Positions 6,184 to 21,278 are shown, numbered from the stretch's first letter. The stretch is 64,000 nt of DNA from Deltaproteobacteria bacterium (GCA_016189835.1 JACPRU010000065.1:1-64000), one strand, 5' to 3'. Notes: generated from the sequence alone by a model not told the origin. Numbers and translations are program-made.

Positions 6184-7591
6184 GCGTGAACAGATCGCCG
6201 GCCGTCTCCGCCGTCAGCTCCGAGACGCGCGAGACGCGGTCGGCGAGCTCCGCCAGGGTTTCGAGCGTCGAGCCGCCGACGTCGATGAGGATCGCGTAGA
6301 GCGAGAAGTCGAGGCGCTGCTTCTCGGCGAGGAAGCGCCGCTTCCATTCTTCGCTCACCCGGCATTCGCCGTCGCTGATCAGCACGACGTCGCCGCGGCG
6401 GAAGCGCGAGTCGCCGAGGCACTCGACCGCGGCGTCGAGCGGGTGCTCGAAGTCGGTGCCGCCGCCGGCGAAGTAGTCGGCGAGATCGAGCGAGCCCTCG
6501 AGATCCGCGGCGTAGCGCTCGCCGCGGTTCAAGTCGAGCGTGTACAGGCCGGTCTCCGGAGAGGAGAAGAGGATCGCCCGGAAGCGCCGCCGCTCGCGCC
6601 GGGCGATGTCGAGCAGCGTCAACGCCACGGCCTTAGACCAGATCTCCTTGTCGCCCGCCATCGAGGAGCTGGTGTCGAGGCAGACCACCATCGGGCCGCG
6701 GCCCCGCTCGTCGTCGCCGCGCAGGCGGTACTGGAGGAGCGCGCCCTCGACGTAGCGGCGCCTCCAATCGAGCCGCAGCACGGGATGGCGCAGGCCGATC
6801 AACTCCTGGGGCAAGAGCCGCGCGAGCTCGCGTCCGGTCTCGACGTCGAGGATCTCCTCGCTCGGGCGCTCGAACAGCCGGTGACGCAGCGCCAGCGCCT
6901 GCTCGCGCATGCGGCCGAGGAGCCGGGAGAGCTTGCGGAGCTTCGGATTGTGCGCCAGGCGCCGGCCGAGCTCGAGACTGCGCGCCGCCGAGCCGGGGCC
7001 GCGCGCGCCGAGCGCCCGCCCCCAGCTCTCCGCCTCGTCGGCGGCGTCGTCGAGCTCCTGGGCGACGCCGAGGGCCTCGGCCTCGAGCCGCTTCTTGCCC
7101 GCTTCGGCGCGGTTGGCGACGTCGCGCGCGACCTCCGCGGCGCGGCGCTCGAGCCGCCGCTCGGCCACCAGCGCCTCGCGCGCGAGGCGCTCGCGCAGCG
7201 CGTCGATCTCGGAGCGCGCGTCCTCGCCGAGCTCCGCGTCGCCCCGCATCTCCTCGGCGCGCTCGATCTCGCGCAGACGCTCGGCGTGCTCGGCCTCGTC
7301 GTGCCGCAGCGCGAAGTGGTCGAGGAGATCGCGCCGCGAGAACAGCTTTTCGGAGCGCAGCAGCTCGAGCGCGCGCTCGCCGAGCAGCACGGCGCCGAGC
7401 CCGGCGCGGATCTCGTCGAGCTGGGTGCGCGCCTTCAGGTGCTCGTAGGGGGTGGAGGCCAGCAGGCCGTCGAGCAGCACGCGGTTCACGCGCGCGCTCG
7501 GCGCCACGGAGGATTCGGGGAGCGGGAGCACGTTGTACTTGTAGAGCGCGGCGAACAGATCCTGAAGCAGCGCGGCGAACTGCGGCAGCAA
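6176..7591 (-). CDS. VWA-domain protein (ViaA-like), MoxR partner
   Basis: Cytoplasmic von Willebrand factor A protein that probably works with the MoxR ATPase at 8011-9129, as ViaA does with RavA. The N-terminal half is helical and charged with coiled-coil character (about residues 100-240). The VWA domain starts near residue 285 with an intact metal site: DTSSSM, a threonine in GGGTDFEHP and the aspartate in VVLISDGEC. The annotated TTG start is doubtful: the frame stays open upstream with protein-like sequence (IPSGTAWIETDSYDRARFEE) but has no ATG, GTG or TTG. A CTG overlapping the upstream gene's stop (CTGA, 7763-7765) is a candidate start, adding about 58 residues. Confidence 0.85.
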   Translation of the reverse strand: MLPQFAALLQDLFAALYKYNVLPLPESSVAPSARVNRVLLDGLLASTPYEHLKARTQLDEIRAGLGAVLLGERALELLRSEKLFSRRDLLDHFALRHDEAEHAERLREIERAEEMRGDAELGEDARSEIDALRERLAREALVAERRLERRAAEVARDVANRAEAGKKRLEAEALGVAQELDDAADEAESWGRALGARGPGSAARSLELGRRLAHNPKLRKLSRLLGRMREQALALRHRLFERPSEEILDVETGRELARLLPQELIGLRHPVLRLDWRRRYVEGALLQYRLRGDDERGRGPMVVCLDTSSSMAGDKEIWSKAVALTLLDIARRERRRFRAILFSSPETGLYTLDLNRGERYAADLEGSLDLADYFAGGGTDFEHPLDAAVECLGDSRFRRGDVVLISDGECRVSEEWKRRFLAEKQRLDFSLYAILIDVGGSTLETLAELADRVSRVSELTAETAGDLFTRV

Positions 7592-7761
7592 GACCGCGCC
7601 ACGCTCCTCGACCGCCCGCAGCGATGCCGAATCCCGGCGCAGCTCCTCGAAGCGCGCGCGGTCGTAGGAGTCGGTCTCGATCCACGCGGTGCCGGAAGGA
7701 ATCCGGTGCCGCCGGGTGGTCGCGGATGCCGGCGGAGCGGCGGGTTTCCGGCGTCGACGCC

Positions 7762-7968
7762 TCAGTGGTGGAACTCTTTCTTGGTGTAGAACTGCTCGAG
7801 GCCGGAGAGCACCTCCACGAGGTGCGCGAACTCGTCCTCGTTCAGGTAGATGTCGACGCCGTGGTTGTAGAGCGAGAAGGCGACGTTGGTGCGCCCCTCG
7901 TCATCCCAGTAGCGGAGCACGCGGAAGCACTCGCACTCGTAGAGAACCTTCTCGTCCTTTTCGCCCAT
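7762..7968 (-). CDS. small conserved-looking acidic protein
   Basis: A 68-residue protein between the MoxR ATPase and the VWA gene, read in the same direction. It contains a YECECFRVLRYWDDEG stretch and a C-terminal amphipathic helix ending in KKEFHH. A GGATCC-containing leader with AAGGATCC precedes the ATG. I do not recognise the family. Its fixed position inside the operon and its protein-like composition (no bias toward arginine or proline as in shadow ORFs) support it as real. A role alongside the MoxR/VWA pair is a guess from position. Confidence 0.7.
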   Translation of the reverse strand: MGEKDEKVLYECECFRVLRYWDDEGRTNVAFSLYNHGVDIYLNEDEFAHLVEVLSGLEQFYTKKEFHH

Positions 7969-8010
7969 GAGGGATCCTTTCGAAGCCAGGCTAGCACGTT
8001 CGCGCGGGGG

Positions 8011-9129
8011 CTACAGCGACCGCAGGGTCTCCCGCTCGATCTCCGCGATCTCGTCGCGGATCGCCAGCGCCCGGCCGAGGGGCCGTCCGATCTGACGCGC
8101 GGACTCGAGGATCGCCTCGACGCGGTCGAGGACGTGGCGGAGCTTGGTCTGCACCTCGAGGACGGCGCGCGCGCGCAGCTCCCGCGTCTCCCACCCGCGC
8201 ATCGCGTAGTCGCGCAGCTCCCGGCTCTGGAACAGCAGCTCCTGCACCTCGTCCTCGTGGCCCCGCACTAGCGCGCGCAGCGTGGCGCGCACCTCCGCCT
8301 GCTCGGCGGGGTCGCGCCACAGCACGTGCTCGAGGAACGGCAGGTCCTCCTCCGTGACGCTGTCGCGCCCGGCGAGCAGCGCGCGCGCGCGCAGCGCGGC
8401 GAGCGACTGGCGATAGCGCCGGTCGCTCGCCACGATCTGCTTGCGGCCGAGCTCGCGGCGCAGGTCGGCGATCTGGCGGAGCACGGCCGGCGGGACGGGC
8501 AGCCGGGCGGCGGCCTCCTGCAGCTCCGCGAGCGTCGCGAGCGGCAGCACGGTGCGCTCGGCGCTCGGTGCGGCCTCGAGCATGCGCAGGAAGCGGAAGT
8601 CCTCGCGCACGTAGCCGACCACGAAGCGCAGCAGGAACCGGTCGTAGAGCGCCGCCAGCTCGTCCTCCTCGGGCAGCTCGTTGGTCGCGCCGAACAGCGA
8701 CACCAGCGGGACGTGCTCGACCGTACGGCCGTTGTGGAACAGCCGCTCGTTCACCAGCGTGAGGATCGCGTTCAGGATCGAGGAGTTCGCCTTGAAGACC
8801 TCGTCGAGGAAGGCGACGTGCGCCTCGGGCAGCTTGTGCGCGGTCACGCGCCGATACTCGTCGGCCTCGAGGCCCCTCAGGCTGACCGCGCCGAAGACCT
8901 CCTCGGGAGTGGTGAACTTGGTGAGGAGCCACTGGAAGTAGACCGCGCCTTCGATGCGGCGACAGAGCTCGTCGGCGAGCATCGATTTCGCCGTGCCGGG
9001 CGGGCCGATCAGCAGCACGTGCGCGCGCGAGAGCATCGCCACCAGCGCCCCTTCGATGACCTCGGCGCGCTCGACGAAGGACTGCTCCAGCTCGTCGCGG
9101 ATGCGGCTCAGCGTTTCGATCGGGGTCAT
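8011..9129 (-). CDS. MoxR-family AAA+ ATPase (RavA-like)
   Basis: AAA+ ATPase of the MoxR family, chaperone-like proteins that act with VWA partners to mature or remodel protein complexes. The 372-residue protein starts at the ATG reading MTPIETLSRI. Walker A is GPPGTAKS (near residue 40), Walker B is HVAFLDEVFKAN, sensor 1 lies in LFGATNELPEED, and an arginine-rich AAA lid follows. The C-terminal third is helical, RavA-like. The long ORF upstream of this ATG is a shadow covering phhB. The gene leads an operon with the 68-residue protein, the VWA protein and the CoA-transferase. Confidence 0.93.
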   Translation of the reverse strand: MTPIETLSRIRDELEQSFVERAEVIEGALVAMLSRAHVLLIGPPGTAKSMLADELCRRIEGAVYFQWLLTKFTTPEEVFGAVSLRGLEADEYRRVTAHKLPEAHVAFLDEVFKANSSILNAILTLVNERLFHNGRTVEHVPLVSLFGATNELPEEDELAALYDRFLLRFVVGYVREDFRFLRMLEAAPSAERTVLPLATLAELQEAAARLPVPPAVLRQIADLRRELGRKQIVASDRRYRQSLAALRARALLAGRDSVTEEDLPFLEHVLWRDPAEQAEVRATLRALVRGHEDEVQELLFQSRELRDYAMRGWETRELRARAVLEVQTKLRHVLDRVEAILESARQIGRPLGRALAIRDEIAEIERETLRSL

Positions 9130-9164
9130 CGCGCGCCTGCTTCCGAAGCTCGAAGCCTCGCGGC

Positions 9165-9446
9165 TCAGTCGACGCGCTCGATGTCGGCGGCGAGCTTGAA
9201 GTCGCGATCGGTGAGACCGCCCGCCGCGTGCGTCCAGAGCACGAGCGTCACCTCGCGATGGTGAACGAGCATGTCGGGGTGATGGTCGGCGACCTCGGCG
9301 AGATCGGCGACACGATCGACGAAGGCGATCGCCTCGCGGAAACCGCCGAAGCGGAACTTCTTCTCGATCGTCCGGCCCTTGAGCTGCCAGCCGGCGAGCC
9401 CGGCCAACCGCTGGGCGATCTCTGCGGCGCAGAGCAATGCGGGCAT
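9165..9446 (-). CDS. phhB: pterin-4a-carbinolamine dehydratase
   Basis: Dehydrates 4a-hydroxytetrahydrobiopterin to quinonoid dihydropterin, recycling the pterin cofactor after aromatic hydroxylation. The 93-residue length is typical. The active-site signature is present: ADHHPDM with paired histidines near residue 55, then LVLWTHAAGGLTDRDFKLA near the C-terminus. No phenylalanine hydroxylase is seen in the window, so its role here may be in molybdopterin or other pterin metabolism, which is often suggested for stand-alone copies. It ends 35 bases before the MoxR gene and may be co-transcribed with it. Confidence 0.93.
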   Translation of the reverse strand: MPALLCAAEIAQRLAGLAGWQLKGRTIEKKFRFGGFREAIAFVDRVADLAEVADHHPDMLVHHREVTLVLWTHAAGGLTDRDFKLAADIERVD

Positions 9447-9497
9447 GGTCCGCGCATCCTAACGGGACCTGCCGGCAGCGACAAGGCGCCCGCGCGG

Positions 9498-9899
9498 CTA
9501 GGGCGCCACGGTGGACTGACCCGCGGCGTTCCAGCCCACGATGCCTTCGCTCATCACGCTGACGTCGCCGTAGCCCGCTTCGACCGCCCTCCAGGCGGCC
9601 TCGCGCGAGGCCATTCAATGCGTGTTGGCGCAGTAGAAGACCAGCTTGTCGTCCTTCGCCGGGGGCAGCTCGGCGACGTCGAAGTGGTTGGACGACGACA
9701 GCAGACGGGCGCCGGGGATCACGCCCTCGCGGCGGCGCACGCTCGGCGGATTGGCGTCGTAGATCCACAGCCGCTGCGGGCGGGCGGCGATCAGCGCCGC
9801 CAGGTCCTCGACGTGGATGAGCTGGAAAGCCCCGGCGGCGACGCCCGTACCCCACGAAGCGATGATCGCGATCAGTGCGGCGATCCGCGGCCCCGGCAT
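9498..9899 (-). CDS. exported rhodanese-like protein with in-frame UGA
   Basis: A single rhodanese domain behind an N-terminal signal or anchor (hydrophobic residues about 5-25). The ATG at 9899 has a strong AGGAGG site. The active loop reads FYCANTH, then TGA, then MASREAAWRAVEAGYGDVSV and GIVGWNAAG to a TAG at 9498. The sequence after the TGA is clearly the rest of the rhodanese fold in the same frame. In relatives I recall a cysteine at this place (C-x4-C), so UGA may encode selenocysteine; a TGC-to-TGA nonsense mutation is the alternative. A SECIS-like hairpin follows (see 9582-9600). If UGA is a stop, an 94-residue truncated product lacking the loop's end would result. Confidence 0.65.
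9582..9600 (-). promoter_or_regulatory. SECIS-like hairpin downstream of UGA
   Basis: On the minus strand GGCCGCC-TGGAG-GGCGGTC forms a seven-pair stem (one G-U) with a five-base loop whose second base is G. The loop begins 22 bases into the sequence counted from the U of UGA plus two, within the spacing reported for bacterial SECIS elements (apical loop roughly 16-37 bases after UGA). A competing hairpin GGCCTC-GCGC-GAGGCC lies directly after the UGA. GC-rich coding DNA makes hairpins by chance, so this is suggestive only. Confidence 0.4.
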
Positions 9900-9956
9900 G
9901 GCCCTCCTGTTAGCCCCGCGCGGGAGCCGAGGCAAGCCGCGCGGGCCGGGCGCGGG

Positions 9957-10714
<758 letters not shown>

Positions 10715-10718
<4 letters not shown>

Positions 10719-11497
10719 GCCGTTTCCCCGTCCTCGCCGAGATAGGCCTCGATCACCCGCGGATCGCCGCGCACCTGCTGCGGCGTTCCCTCGGCGATCA
10801 CCTCGCCGTGGTCCATCACCACGATGCGCTGCGAGACGCCCATCACCACCCGCATGTCGTGTTCGATCAACAGCATCGTCAGGTCGTGCCGCTCGCGCAG
10901 CTCGTCCACCGTGTCGGCGAGCGCCGTCTTTTCGCTCGGGTTCATCCCCGCGGTCGGCTCGTCGAGCAGCAGCAAGCGGGGCCGGGTGGCGAGCGCGCGG
11001 GCGATCTCGAGCCGGCGCTGATCCCCGTAGGACAGATGATTGGCGCGCACCTCGTGCACGCGCTCGAGGCCGAGCTCGGCGAGCAGCGCGCGCGCCTCGT
11101 CGCGCGCCTGCGCCTCGCACCGGGCGTGCGCCGCGGTGCGCAGCGTGGCGGCGGCCAGGCCGGCGCGCAGCGCCGAGTGGCAGCACAGCAGCACGTTCTC
11201 GTAGGCGGTCAAGTTGGCGAACAGCCGGATGTTCTGGAACGTGCGCGCGATGCCGGCGCGGTTCACCTGCGCCGGCCGGCGGCCGCGCAGGCTGCGGCCG
11301 GCGAACACCACCTCGCCCGACTGCGGCGGGTAGATGCCGGTCAGCATGTTGAACACGGTGGTCTTGCCGGCGCCGTTCGGCCCGATCAGGCCGACCACCT
11401 CGCCCGGCGCGATCCGCAGGTTGAGACCGGAGACCGCGCGCAAGCCCGCGAAGGCCACGGTGCAGTCGCGGGCTTCGAGCAGGGGCGGCGCGATCAT
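10715..11497 (-). CDS. livG: branched-chain amino acid ABC transporter ATPase LivG
   Basis: First ATP-binding subunit of the Liv importer, on the cytoplasmic face of the membrane. Motifs: Walker A GPNGAGKTT, the LivG-specific GIARTFQNIRLF, signature LSYGDQRRLEIARALAT, Walker B LLLLDEPTAGMNPSE and switch LLIEHDM. Residues 1-260 match the usual length. The ATG overlaps the livM stop (ATGA). The longer ORF upstream is a shadow of livM. Confidence 0.95.
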
Positions 11498-12492
11498 GCC
11501 GCCTCCTCGCGCCGCCGGCGGCGCGCGAGCCAGGAACGGACCTCGAGCTCGCGGTCGCCGAGCACGCCCTGCGGTCGCGTGAGCATCAGCACGATCAGCA
11601 GGGCCGAGTAGATCACCATGCGATAGTCCTTCAGCGGCCGGAGCAGCTCGGGCAGCACGGTCAGCAGCGCCGCGGAAGCCACCGAGCCGGTCAGGCTGCC
11701 CATGCCGCCGAGCACCACCATGACGATGATCTCGATCGAGCGCAGGAACGTGAAGGAGTTCGTGTGGAGATAGGTGAGAAAGTGCGCGAACAGCCCGCCG
11801 GCGATGCCGGCGAAGAACGAGCCGACGAGAAACGCCGTCACCTTGTAGCGCGTGGCGTCGATGCCCATCACCTCGGCCGCCAGATCGTCCTCGCGCACCG
11901 CGAGAAAGGCCAGGCCCCGCGCCGAGCGCACCATGCGATGGACCGTGACGAGCGTGATGCCGACGAACAGGTAGACCCAGAAGAAGCCGGCGAGCGCCGG
12001 GATGTCGCCGAAGCCGCGCGCGCCGCCCACCACGTCGAGGTTCAGGATGATCACGCGGATGATCTCGCCGAAGCCGAGCGTAGCGATCGCCAGGTAGTCG
12101 CTCTTCAAGCGCAGCGCCGGGATCCCGACGACGAGGCCGGCGCCGGCGGCCAGCACCGCTCCCGCGGCCAGCGCCGCCAGCAGCAACACCGCGTCGCCGA
12201 CCGCCGCGCCGAGGATCGGATCCAGCGTCCCGTGCAGCGCGGCGCCGCCGTAGACGCTCACCGCCGCGGCGGCGTAGGCGCCGATCGCCATGAAGCCGGC
12301 GTGGCCGATCGAGAAGAGCCCTGTGAAGCCGTTGATCAGATTCAGGCTGACGGCGAGGATCACGTTGATGCCGATCAGCACCAGCACCTGGTAGTAGTAG
12401 GCGTTCAGGTGGCGATCGAGCAGCCACGCGAGCGCGCCGAGCGCGGCCACGGCGCCGGCGCCGCGCATCCACGGGCGGGCGAGCGGGGTCAC
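11494..12492 (-). CDS. livM: branched-chain amino acid ABC transporter permease LivM
   Basis: Inner-membrane permease subunit. It has about nine to ten hydrophobic segments and the family signature LNLINGFTGLFSIGHAGFMA near residues 50-70, followed by GIPALRLKSDYLAIATLGFG and, near the C-terminus, VVLGGMGSLTGS. It uses a GTG start that overlaps the livH stop (GTGA). A basic tail (RRRRREEAA) ends the protein. Confidence 0.94.
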   Translation of the reverse strand: MTPLARPWMRGAGAVAALGALAWLLDRHLNAYYYQVLVLIGINVILAVSLNLINGFTGLFSIGHAGFMAIGAYAAAAVSVYGGAALHGTLDPILGAAVGDAVLLLAALAAGAVLAAGAGLVVGIPALRLKSDYLAIATLGFGEIIRVIILNLDVVGGARGFGDIPALAGFFWVYLFVGITLVTVHRMVRSARGLAFLAVREDDLAAEVMGIDATRYKVTAFLVGSFFAGIAGGLFAHFLTYLHTNSFTFLRSIEIIVMVVLGGMGSLTGSVASAALLTVLPELLRPLKDYRMVIYSALLIVLMLTRPQGVLGDRELEVRSWLARRRRREEAA

Positions 12493-13391
12493 ACCTTCTC
12501 CTCGAGCGAGGTGCCGAACAGCCCCGAGGGCCGCACCAACAGGACGACGATCAGGATCACGAACGCGATCGCGTCGCGGTAGGTCGACGAGACGTAGCCG
12601 ACCACCAGCACCTCGGAGAGCCCCATGAGGAGGCCGCCGGCCATCGCGCCCGGGATGTTGCCGATGCCGCCGACGACCGCCGCCACGAACGCCTTGAGGC
12701 CCGGCATGATGCCCATCAGCGGCTCGATCTTCGGGTTCGACAGGCCGACCAGCACGCCGGCCGCGCCGGCCAGCATCGAGCCGAGCACGAACGTGAGCGA
12801 GATCATGCGGTCGACGTCGATGCCCATCAGGCTGGCCGTCTCGGCGCTGTAGGACACGGCGCGCAACGCGGTTCCGACGCGCGTGCGGAAGACCAGGAAC
12901 TGCAGCCCGAGCATCAACGTGAGGGAGACGCCGAGGATCAGCAGCTGCACGTTGGTGATGACGATGCCGCTGCCCGGGGAGATCTCGCGGCTCTCGATCA
13001 GCTGCGGAAAGAACTTGGGATCGGGACCGAAGAAGAGCTGCCCGCCGTTCTCGAGCAGCAGCGAGACGCCGATCGCGGTGATGAGCGCCGTGAACTTCGG
13101 CGAGCGGCGCAGCGGCCGGTACGCCAGGCGCTCGATCAGGAAGCCGAGCAGGCCGCAGGCGGCCATCGACAGCGCGAGCAGCGCGAAGAACGCCGGCGCG
13201 GACGCCGTGCCGGGGGCGAGCAGCGCGCGGGCCGCGTAGTACGCCACCATCGCGCCGATCATGTAGACGTCGCCGTGCGCGAAATTGATGAGGCGGAGCA
13301 CCCCGTAGACCATCGTGTAGCCGAGCGCGATCAGCGCGTAGAGGCTGCCCCAGGCGATGCCGTTGACGACCTGCTGGAGAAACTCGTTCAT
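12489..13391 (-). CDS. livH: branched-chain amino acid ABC transporter permease LivH
   Basis: Inner-membrane permease partner of LivM. The signature ALGYTMVYGVLRLINFAHGD lies at residues 21-40 and AVVGGIGNIPGAMAGGLLMG in the C-terminal part; about eight hydrophobic segments are visible over 300 residues, a normal length. The gene follows livK across a 132-base gap that carries a large hairpin (13433-13512). Together LivH and LivM form the channel energised by LivG and LivF. Confidence 0.95.
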   Translation of the reverse strand: MNEFLQQVVNGIAWGSLYALIALGYTMVYGVLRLINFAHGDVYMIGAMVAYYAARALLAPGTASAPAFFALLALSMAACGLLGFLIERLAYRPLRRSPKFTALITAIGVSLLLENGGQLFFGPDPKFFPQLIESREISPGSGIVITNVQLLILGVSLTLMLGLQFLVFRTRVGTALRAVSYSAETASLMGIDVDRMISLTFVLGSMLAGAAGVLVGLSNPKIEPLMGIMPGLKAFVAAVVGGIGNIPGAMAGGLLMGLSEVLVVGYVSSTYRDAIAFVILIVVLLVRPSGLFGTSLEEKV

Positions 13392-13432
13392 GCCCGTTCC
13401 GCCCCGCGCGATCGCACGGCCGGCGCGGTGAC

Positions 13433-13512
13433 CCGCGAGCGAGCCGATGAAGATCGGCTTGGTCCGGACTCGTCGCCGTCCACGGCGCCGACCTTCATCG
13501 GCTCGCTCGCGG
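13433..13512 (-). repeat. large hairpin between livK and livH
   Basis: Two 26-base arms, CCGCGAGCGAGCCGATGAAG... at 13433-13458 and its complement at 13487-13512, pair with a single mismatch; the 28-base loop can itself form a GGAC/GTCC stem. In the liv transcript this stands between the binding-protein gene and the permease genes and has no U run. It resembles the REP-type or processing hairpins that protect an abundant binding-protein mRNA from decay, such as in malE-malF. Function is inferred. Confidence 0.75.
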
Positions 13513-13523
13513 ACGCCATCCGC

Positions 13524-14657
13524 TCAGGGCTCCACTTTTTGGAAGAACTTGACCTTGCCGCCGTCGATCTTCAGCACGACGAGCGACTTGCGGGCGTTGC
13601 GCTGCTCGTCGATGGTGATCTTGCCGGAGATGCCGGGAAAGTCCCGGGTGGCGGCGATGGCGTCGCGCAGCTTCGCGCCCTCCGTCGTGCCGGCGCGCCG
13701 GATCGCGTCGGCGAGCACCTGTGCCGCGTCGTAGCCGAGCACGGCCATCGCGTCGGGGACCTCGAAATGCTTGCGGCGGTACTTCTCGATGAAGCTCTGC
13801 ACGGCCTCGGTGGGGTCGTCGGCGGCGTAGTGGTTGGAGAAGTAGCAGCCGTCGACCGCGGCCCCGCCGATCTCCACCGTGCGCGGCGAGTCCCAGCCGT
13901 CGCCGCCGAGCAGCGGCACGGCGATGCCGAGCTCGCGGGCCTGGCGGGCGATCAGGCCGACCTCGGTGTAGTAGCCGGGGACGAACACCACCTCCGGACG
14001 GACCGCGCGGATCGCCGTCAGCTGGGCTTTGAAGTCGATGTCGCCCTCGGAGTACGAGACGTCGGTGAGGATCTTGCCGCCCTCGCGGAGGAACTCGTCG
14101 CGGAAGAAGTCGGCGAGGCCGACGCTGTAGTCGTTCTTCACGTCGCGCAGGATCGCCGCGGTCTTGGCGCCGAGGGTCTTCATCGCGAACTTCGCCATCG
14201 TCGAGCCCTGGAAGGGATCGATGAAGCAGACGCGAAAGATGTGATCGCCGACCTGCGTGACCTTGGGGTTCGTCGAGGCGGGAGAGATCATCGGCACGCC
14301 GGCGCGCTGGCACTCCGGAGCGGCGGCCAGGCTGCGCGAGCTCGCCACCTCGCCGAGCACGGCGACGACGCGGTCCTGCTTCAGCAGCTTCAAGACGGCG
14401 GTGCGCGCCTCCTCGGGCTTACTCTGGTCGTCCTCGACGACCACGCGGAGCGTCTTGCCGAGCAGGCCTCCCGCGGCGTTGATCTCCTCGACGGCGAGCT
14501 GCACGCCCGCGTCGCTCGACCGGCCGAACGTGGCGGTGCCGCCGGTCAGCGAGGCGAACTCGCCGACCACGATCTCGTCGGCGCGGTTGCCCTCGCAGGC
14601 GCCGAGCGAAAGCGCGGCGACGAGGCCTGCGATCAGTGCCGGAACGCACCGGATCAT
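13524..14657 (-). CDS. livK: branched-chain amino acid ABC transporter substrate-binding lipoprotein
   Basis: Periplasmic binding protein that captures the substrate for the Liv importer. The 377-residue product starts MIRCVPALIAGLVA and has a lipobox ALSLGAC, so it is probably a lipoprotein rather than freely soluble. The type I periplasmic binding fold shows the usual beginning IVVGEFASLTGGTATFG, then AVEEINAAGGLLG, and ISPASTNPKVTQ. The 1482-residue ORF in the track is this gene joined to upstream shadow sequence. Substrates of this family also include aromatic compounds and short amides, so leucine-type specificity is not assured. Confidence 0.93.
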   Translation of the reverse strand: MIRCVPALIAGLVAALSLGACEGNRADEIVVGEFASLTGGTATFGRSSDAGVQLAVEEINAAGGLLGKTLRVVVEDDQSKPEEARTAVLKLLKQDRVVAVLGEVASSRSLAAAPECQRAGVPMISPASTNPKVTQVGDHIFRVCFIDPFQGSTMAKFAMKTLGAKTAAILRDVKNDYSVGLADFFRDEFLREGGKILTDVSYSEGDIDFKAQLTAIRAVRPEVVFVPGYYTEVGLIARQARELGIAVPLLGGDGWDSPRTVEIGGAAVDGCYFSNHYAADDPTEAVQSFIEKYRRKHFEVPDAMAVLGYDAAQVLADAIRRAGTTEGAKLRDAIAATRDFPGISGKITIDEQRNARKSLVVLKIDGGKVKFFQKVEP

Positions 14658-14698
14658 GGGATGGCTGTTCTCCTGCAAAGAGCGACGGGCGCGGTCGA

Positions 14699-15454
14699 CT
14701 ACGTGGTGCCGGGGAACTGGCCGCCGTCGACGTCGAGCGTCACCCCGGTCACCCAACCGGCCGCCGGAGAGGCGAAGAACACCACCGCGTTGGCCACTTC
14801 CTCCGGCGTTCCCATGCGCCCGGAGGGAATCGTGGCGACGATGCCGTTGTACATCGCCGGGTCGTTCTTGTGCACCATCTCCCAGAAGCCCCCGGGAAAG
14901 TCGATCGAGCCGGGCGCCACCACGTTGACGCGGATCTTCTTCGGCGCCAGCGCGGCCGACAAGGTCTTCGAATGGCTGATCATGGCCGCCTTCATCGCCG
15001 CGTAGGCGGGCGGCTGGCCGGCGAGGCGGCCCGAGATCGACGAGATGTGGAGGATCGCTCCGCCGCCGGCCTTCTCCATCCAGGGGGCGACCTTCCACGT
15101 GGCCCGCACGGCGGCCATGAGGTCGATCTCGTAGGATGCCTTCCAGCCGGCCTCGTCGTCGGCGAGGGCGAAGGCGGAGGGATTGTTGATCAGCACGTCG
15201 ACGCGGCCGAGCGCCTGCGCCGCGCCGTCGAGAAACGTCTCGAGCTGCTTCGCGTCGCCGACGTCGCAGGCCGCCGCGTGCACCCGGACGCGCTTCGCCC
15301 GCAGCTCCTCGGCGACCTTCTGGAGGCCCTCGGCGCCGCGCGCGCAGATCGCCAGGTTCGCGCCCTCGGCGGCGAACGCCTGGGCGATCGAGCGTCCGAT
15401 GCCGCGGCTCGCGCCGGTAACGATCACTCCCTTGCCGGCCAACTGAAGGTCCAT
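14699..15454 (-). CDS. short-chain dehydrogenase/reductase
   Basis: NAD(P)-dependent oxidoreductase of the classical SDR type. It has the cofactor motif TGASRGIG (residues 13-20), a catalytic serine in HISSISG and YAAMK with the catalytic tyrosine and lysine. The usual NNAG is changed to NNPS at about residue 90. C-terminal GWVTGVTLDVDGGQ is typical of FabG-like members. An AAAGGAAGG ribosome site precedes the ATG. It lies 41 bases upstream of livK on the same strand and may be in the same transcript, which suggests a shared catabolic role; substrate unknown. Confidence 0.9.
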   Translation of the reverse strand: MDLQLAGKGVIVTGASRGIGRSIAQAFAAEGANLAICARGAEGLQKVAEELRAKRVRVHAAACDVGDAKQLETFLDGAAQALGRVDVLINNPSAFALADDEAGWKASYEIDLMAAVRATWKVAPWMEKAGGGAILHISSISGRLAGQPPAYAAMKAAMISHSKTLSAALAPKKIRVNVVAPGSIDFPGGFWEMVHKNDPAMYNGIVATIPSGRMGTPEEVANAVVFFASPAAGWVTGVTLDVDGGQFPGTT

Positions 15455-15565
15455 GGCTCGCCTTCCTTTCTCGACGGGCGCAACGGCTCGCCGACCCCGA
15501 GGCGAGTATCGGAATCGGTGGGGAAATCCAAGCGGCTTGCCCGCCCCGGCGGCCGCGCCGTCGCC

Positions 15566-21130
<5,565 letters not shown>

Positions 21131-21278
21131 AGACGGCGGACTATAACAGCCGTGCCGGCGAATGGAATCGGGAAGAAATCCTCGCGTGAATTTTTCGAGT
21201 GCTCGCCCGGTGCTCCTCTGCTATCATCCGTCGCAGAGTCGCTGCCCAGTCGGGGAATCGGACCGCGCGGAGGGTGAG

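Noticed and set aside
3838-6189. 783-residue plus-strand ORF
   Set aside because: Arginine/alanine-rich shadow of the minus-strand CoA-transferase; no recognisable motif.
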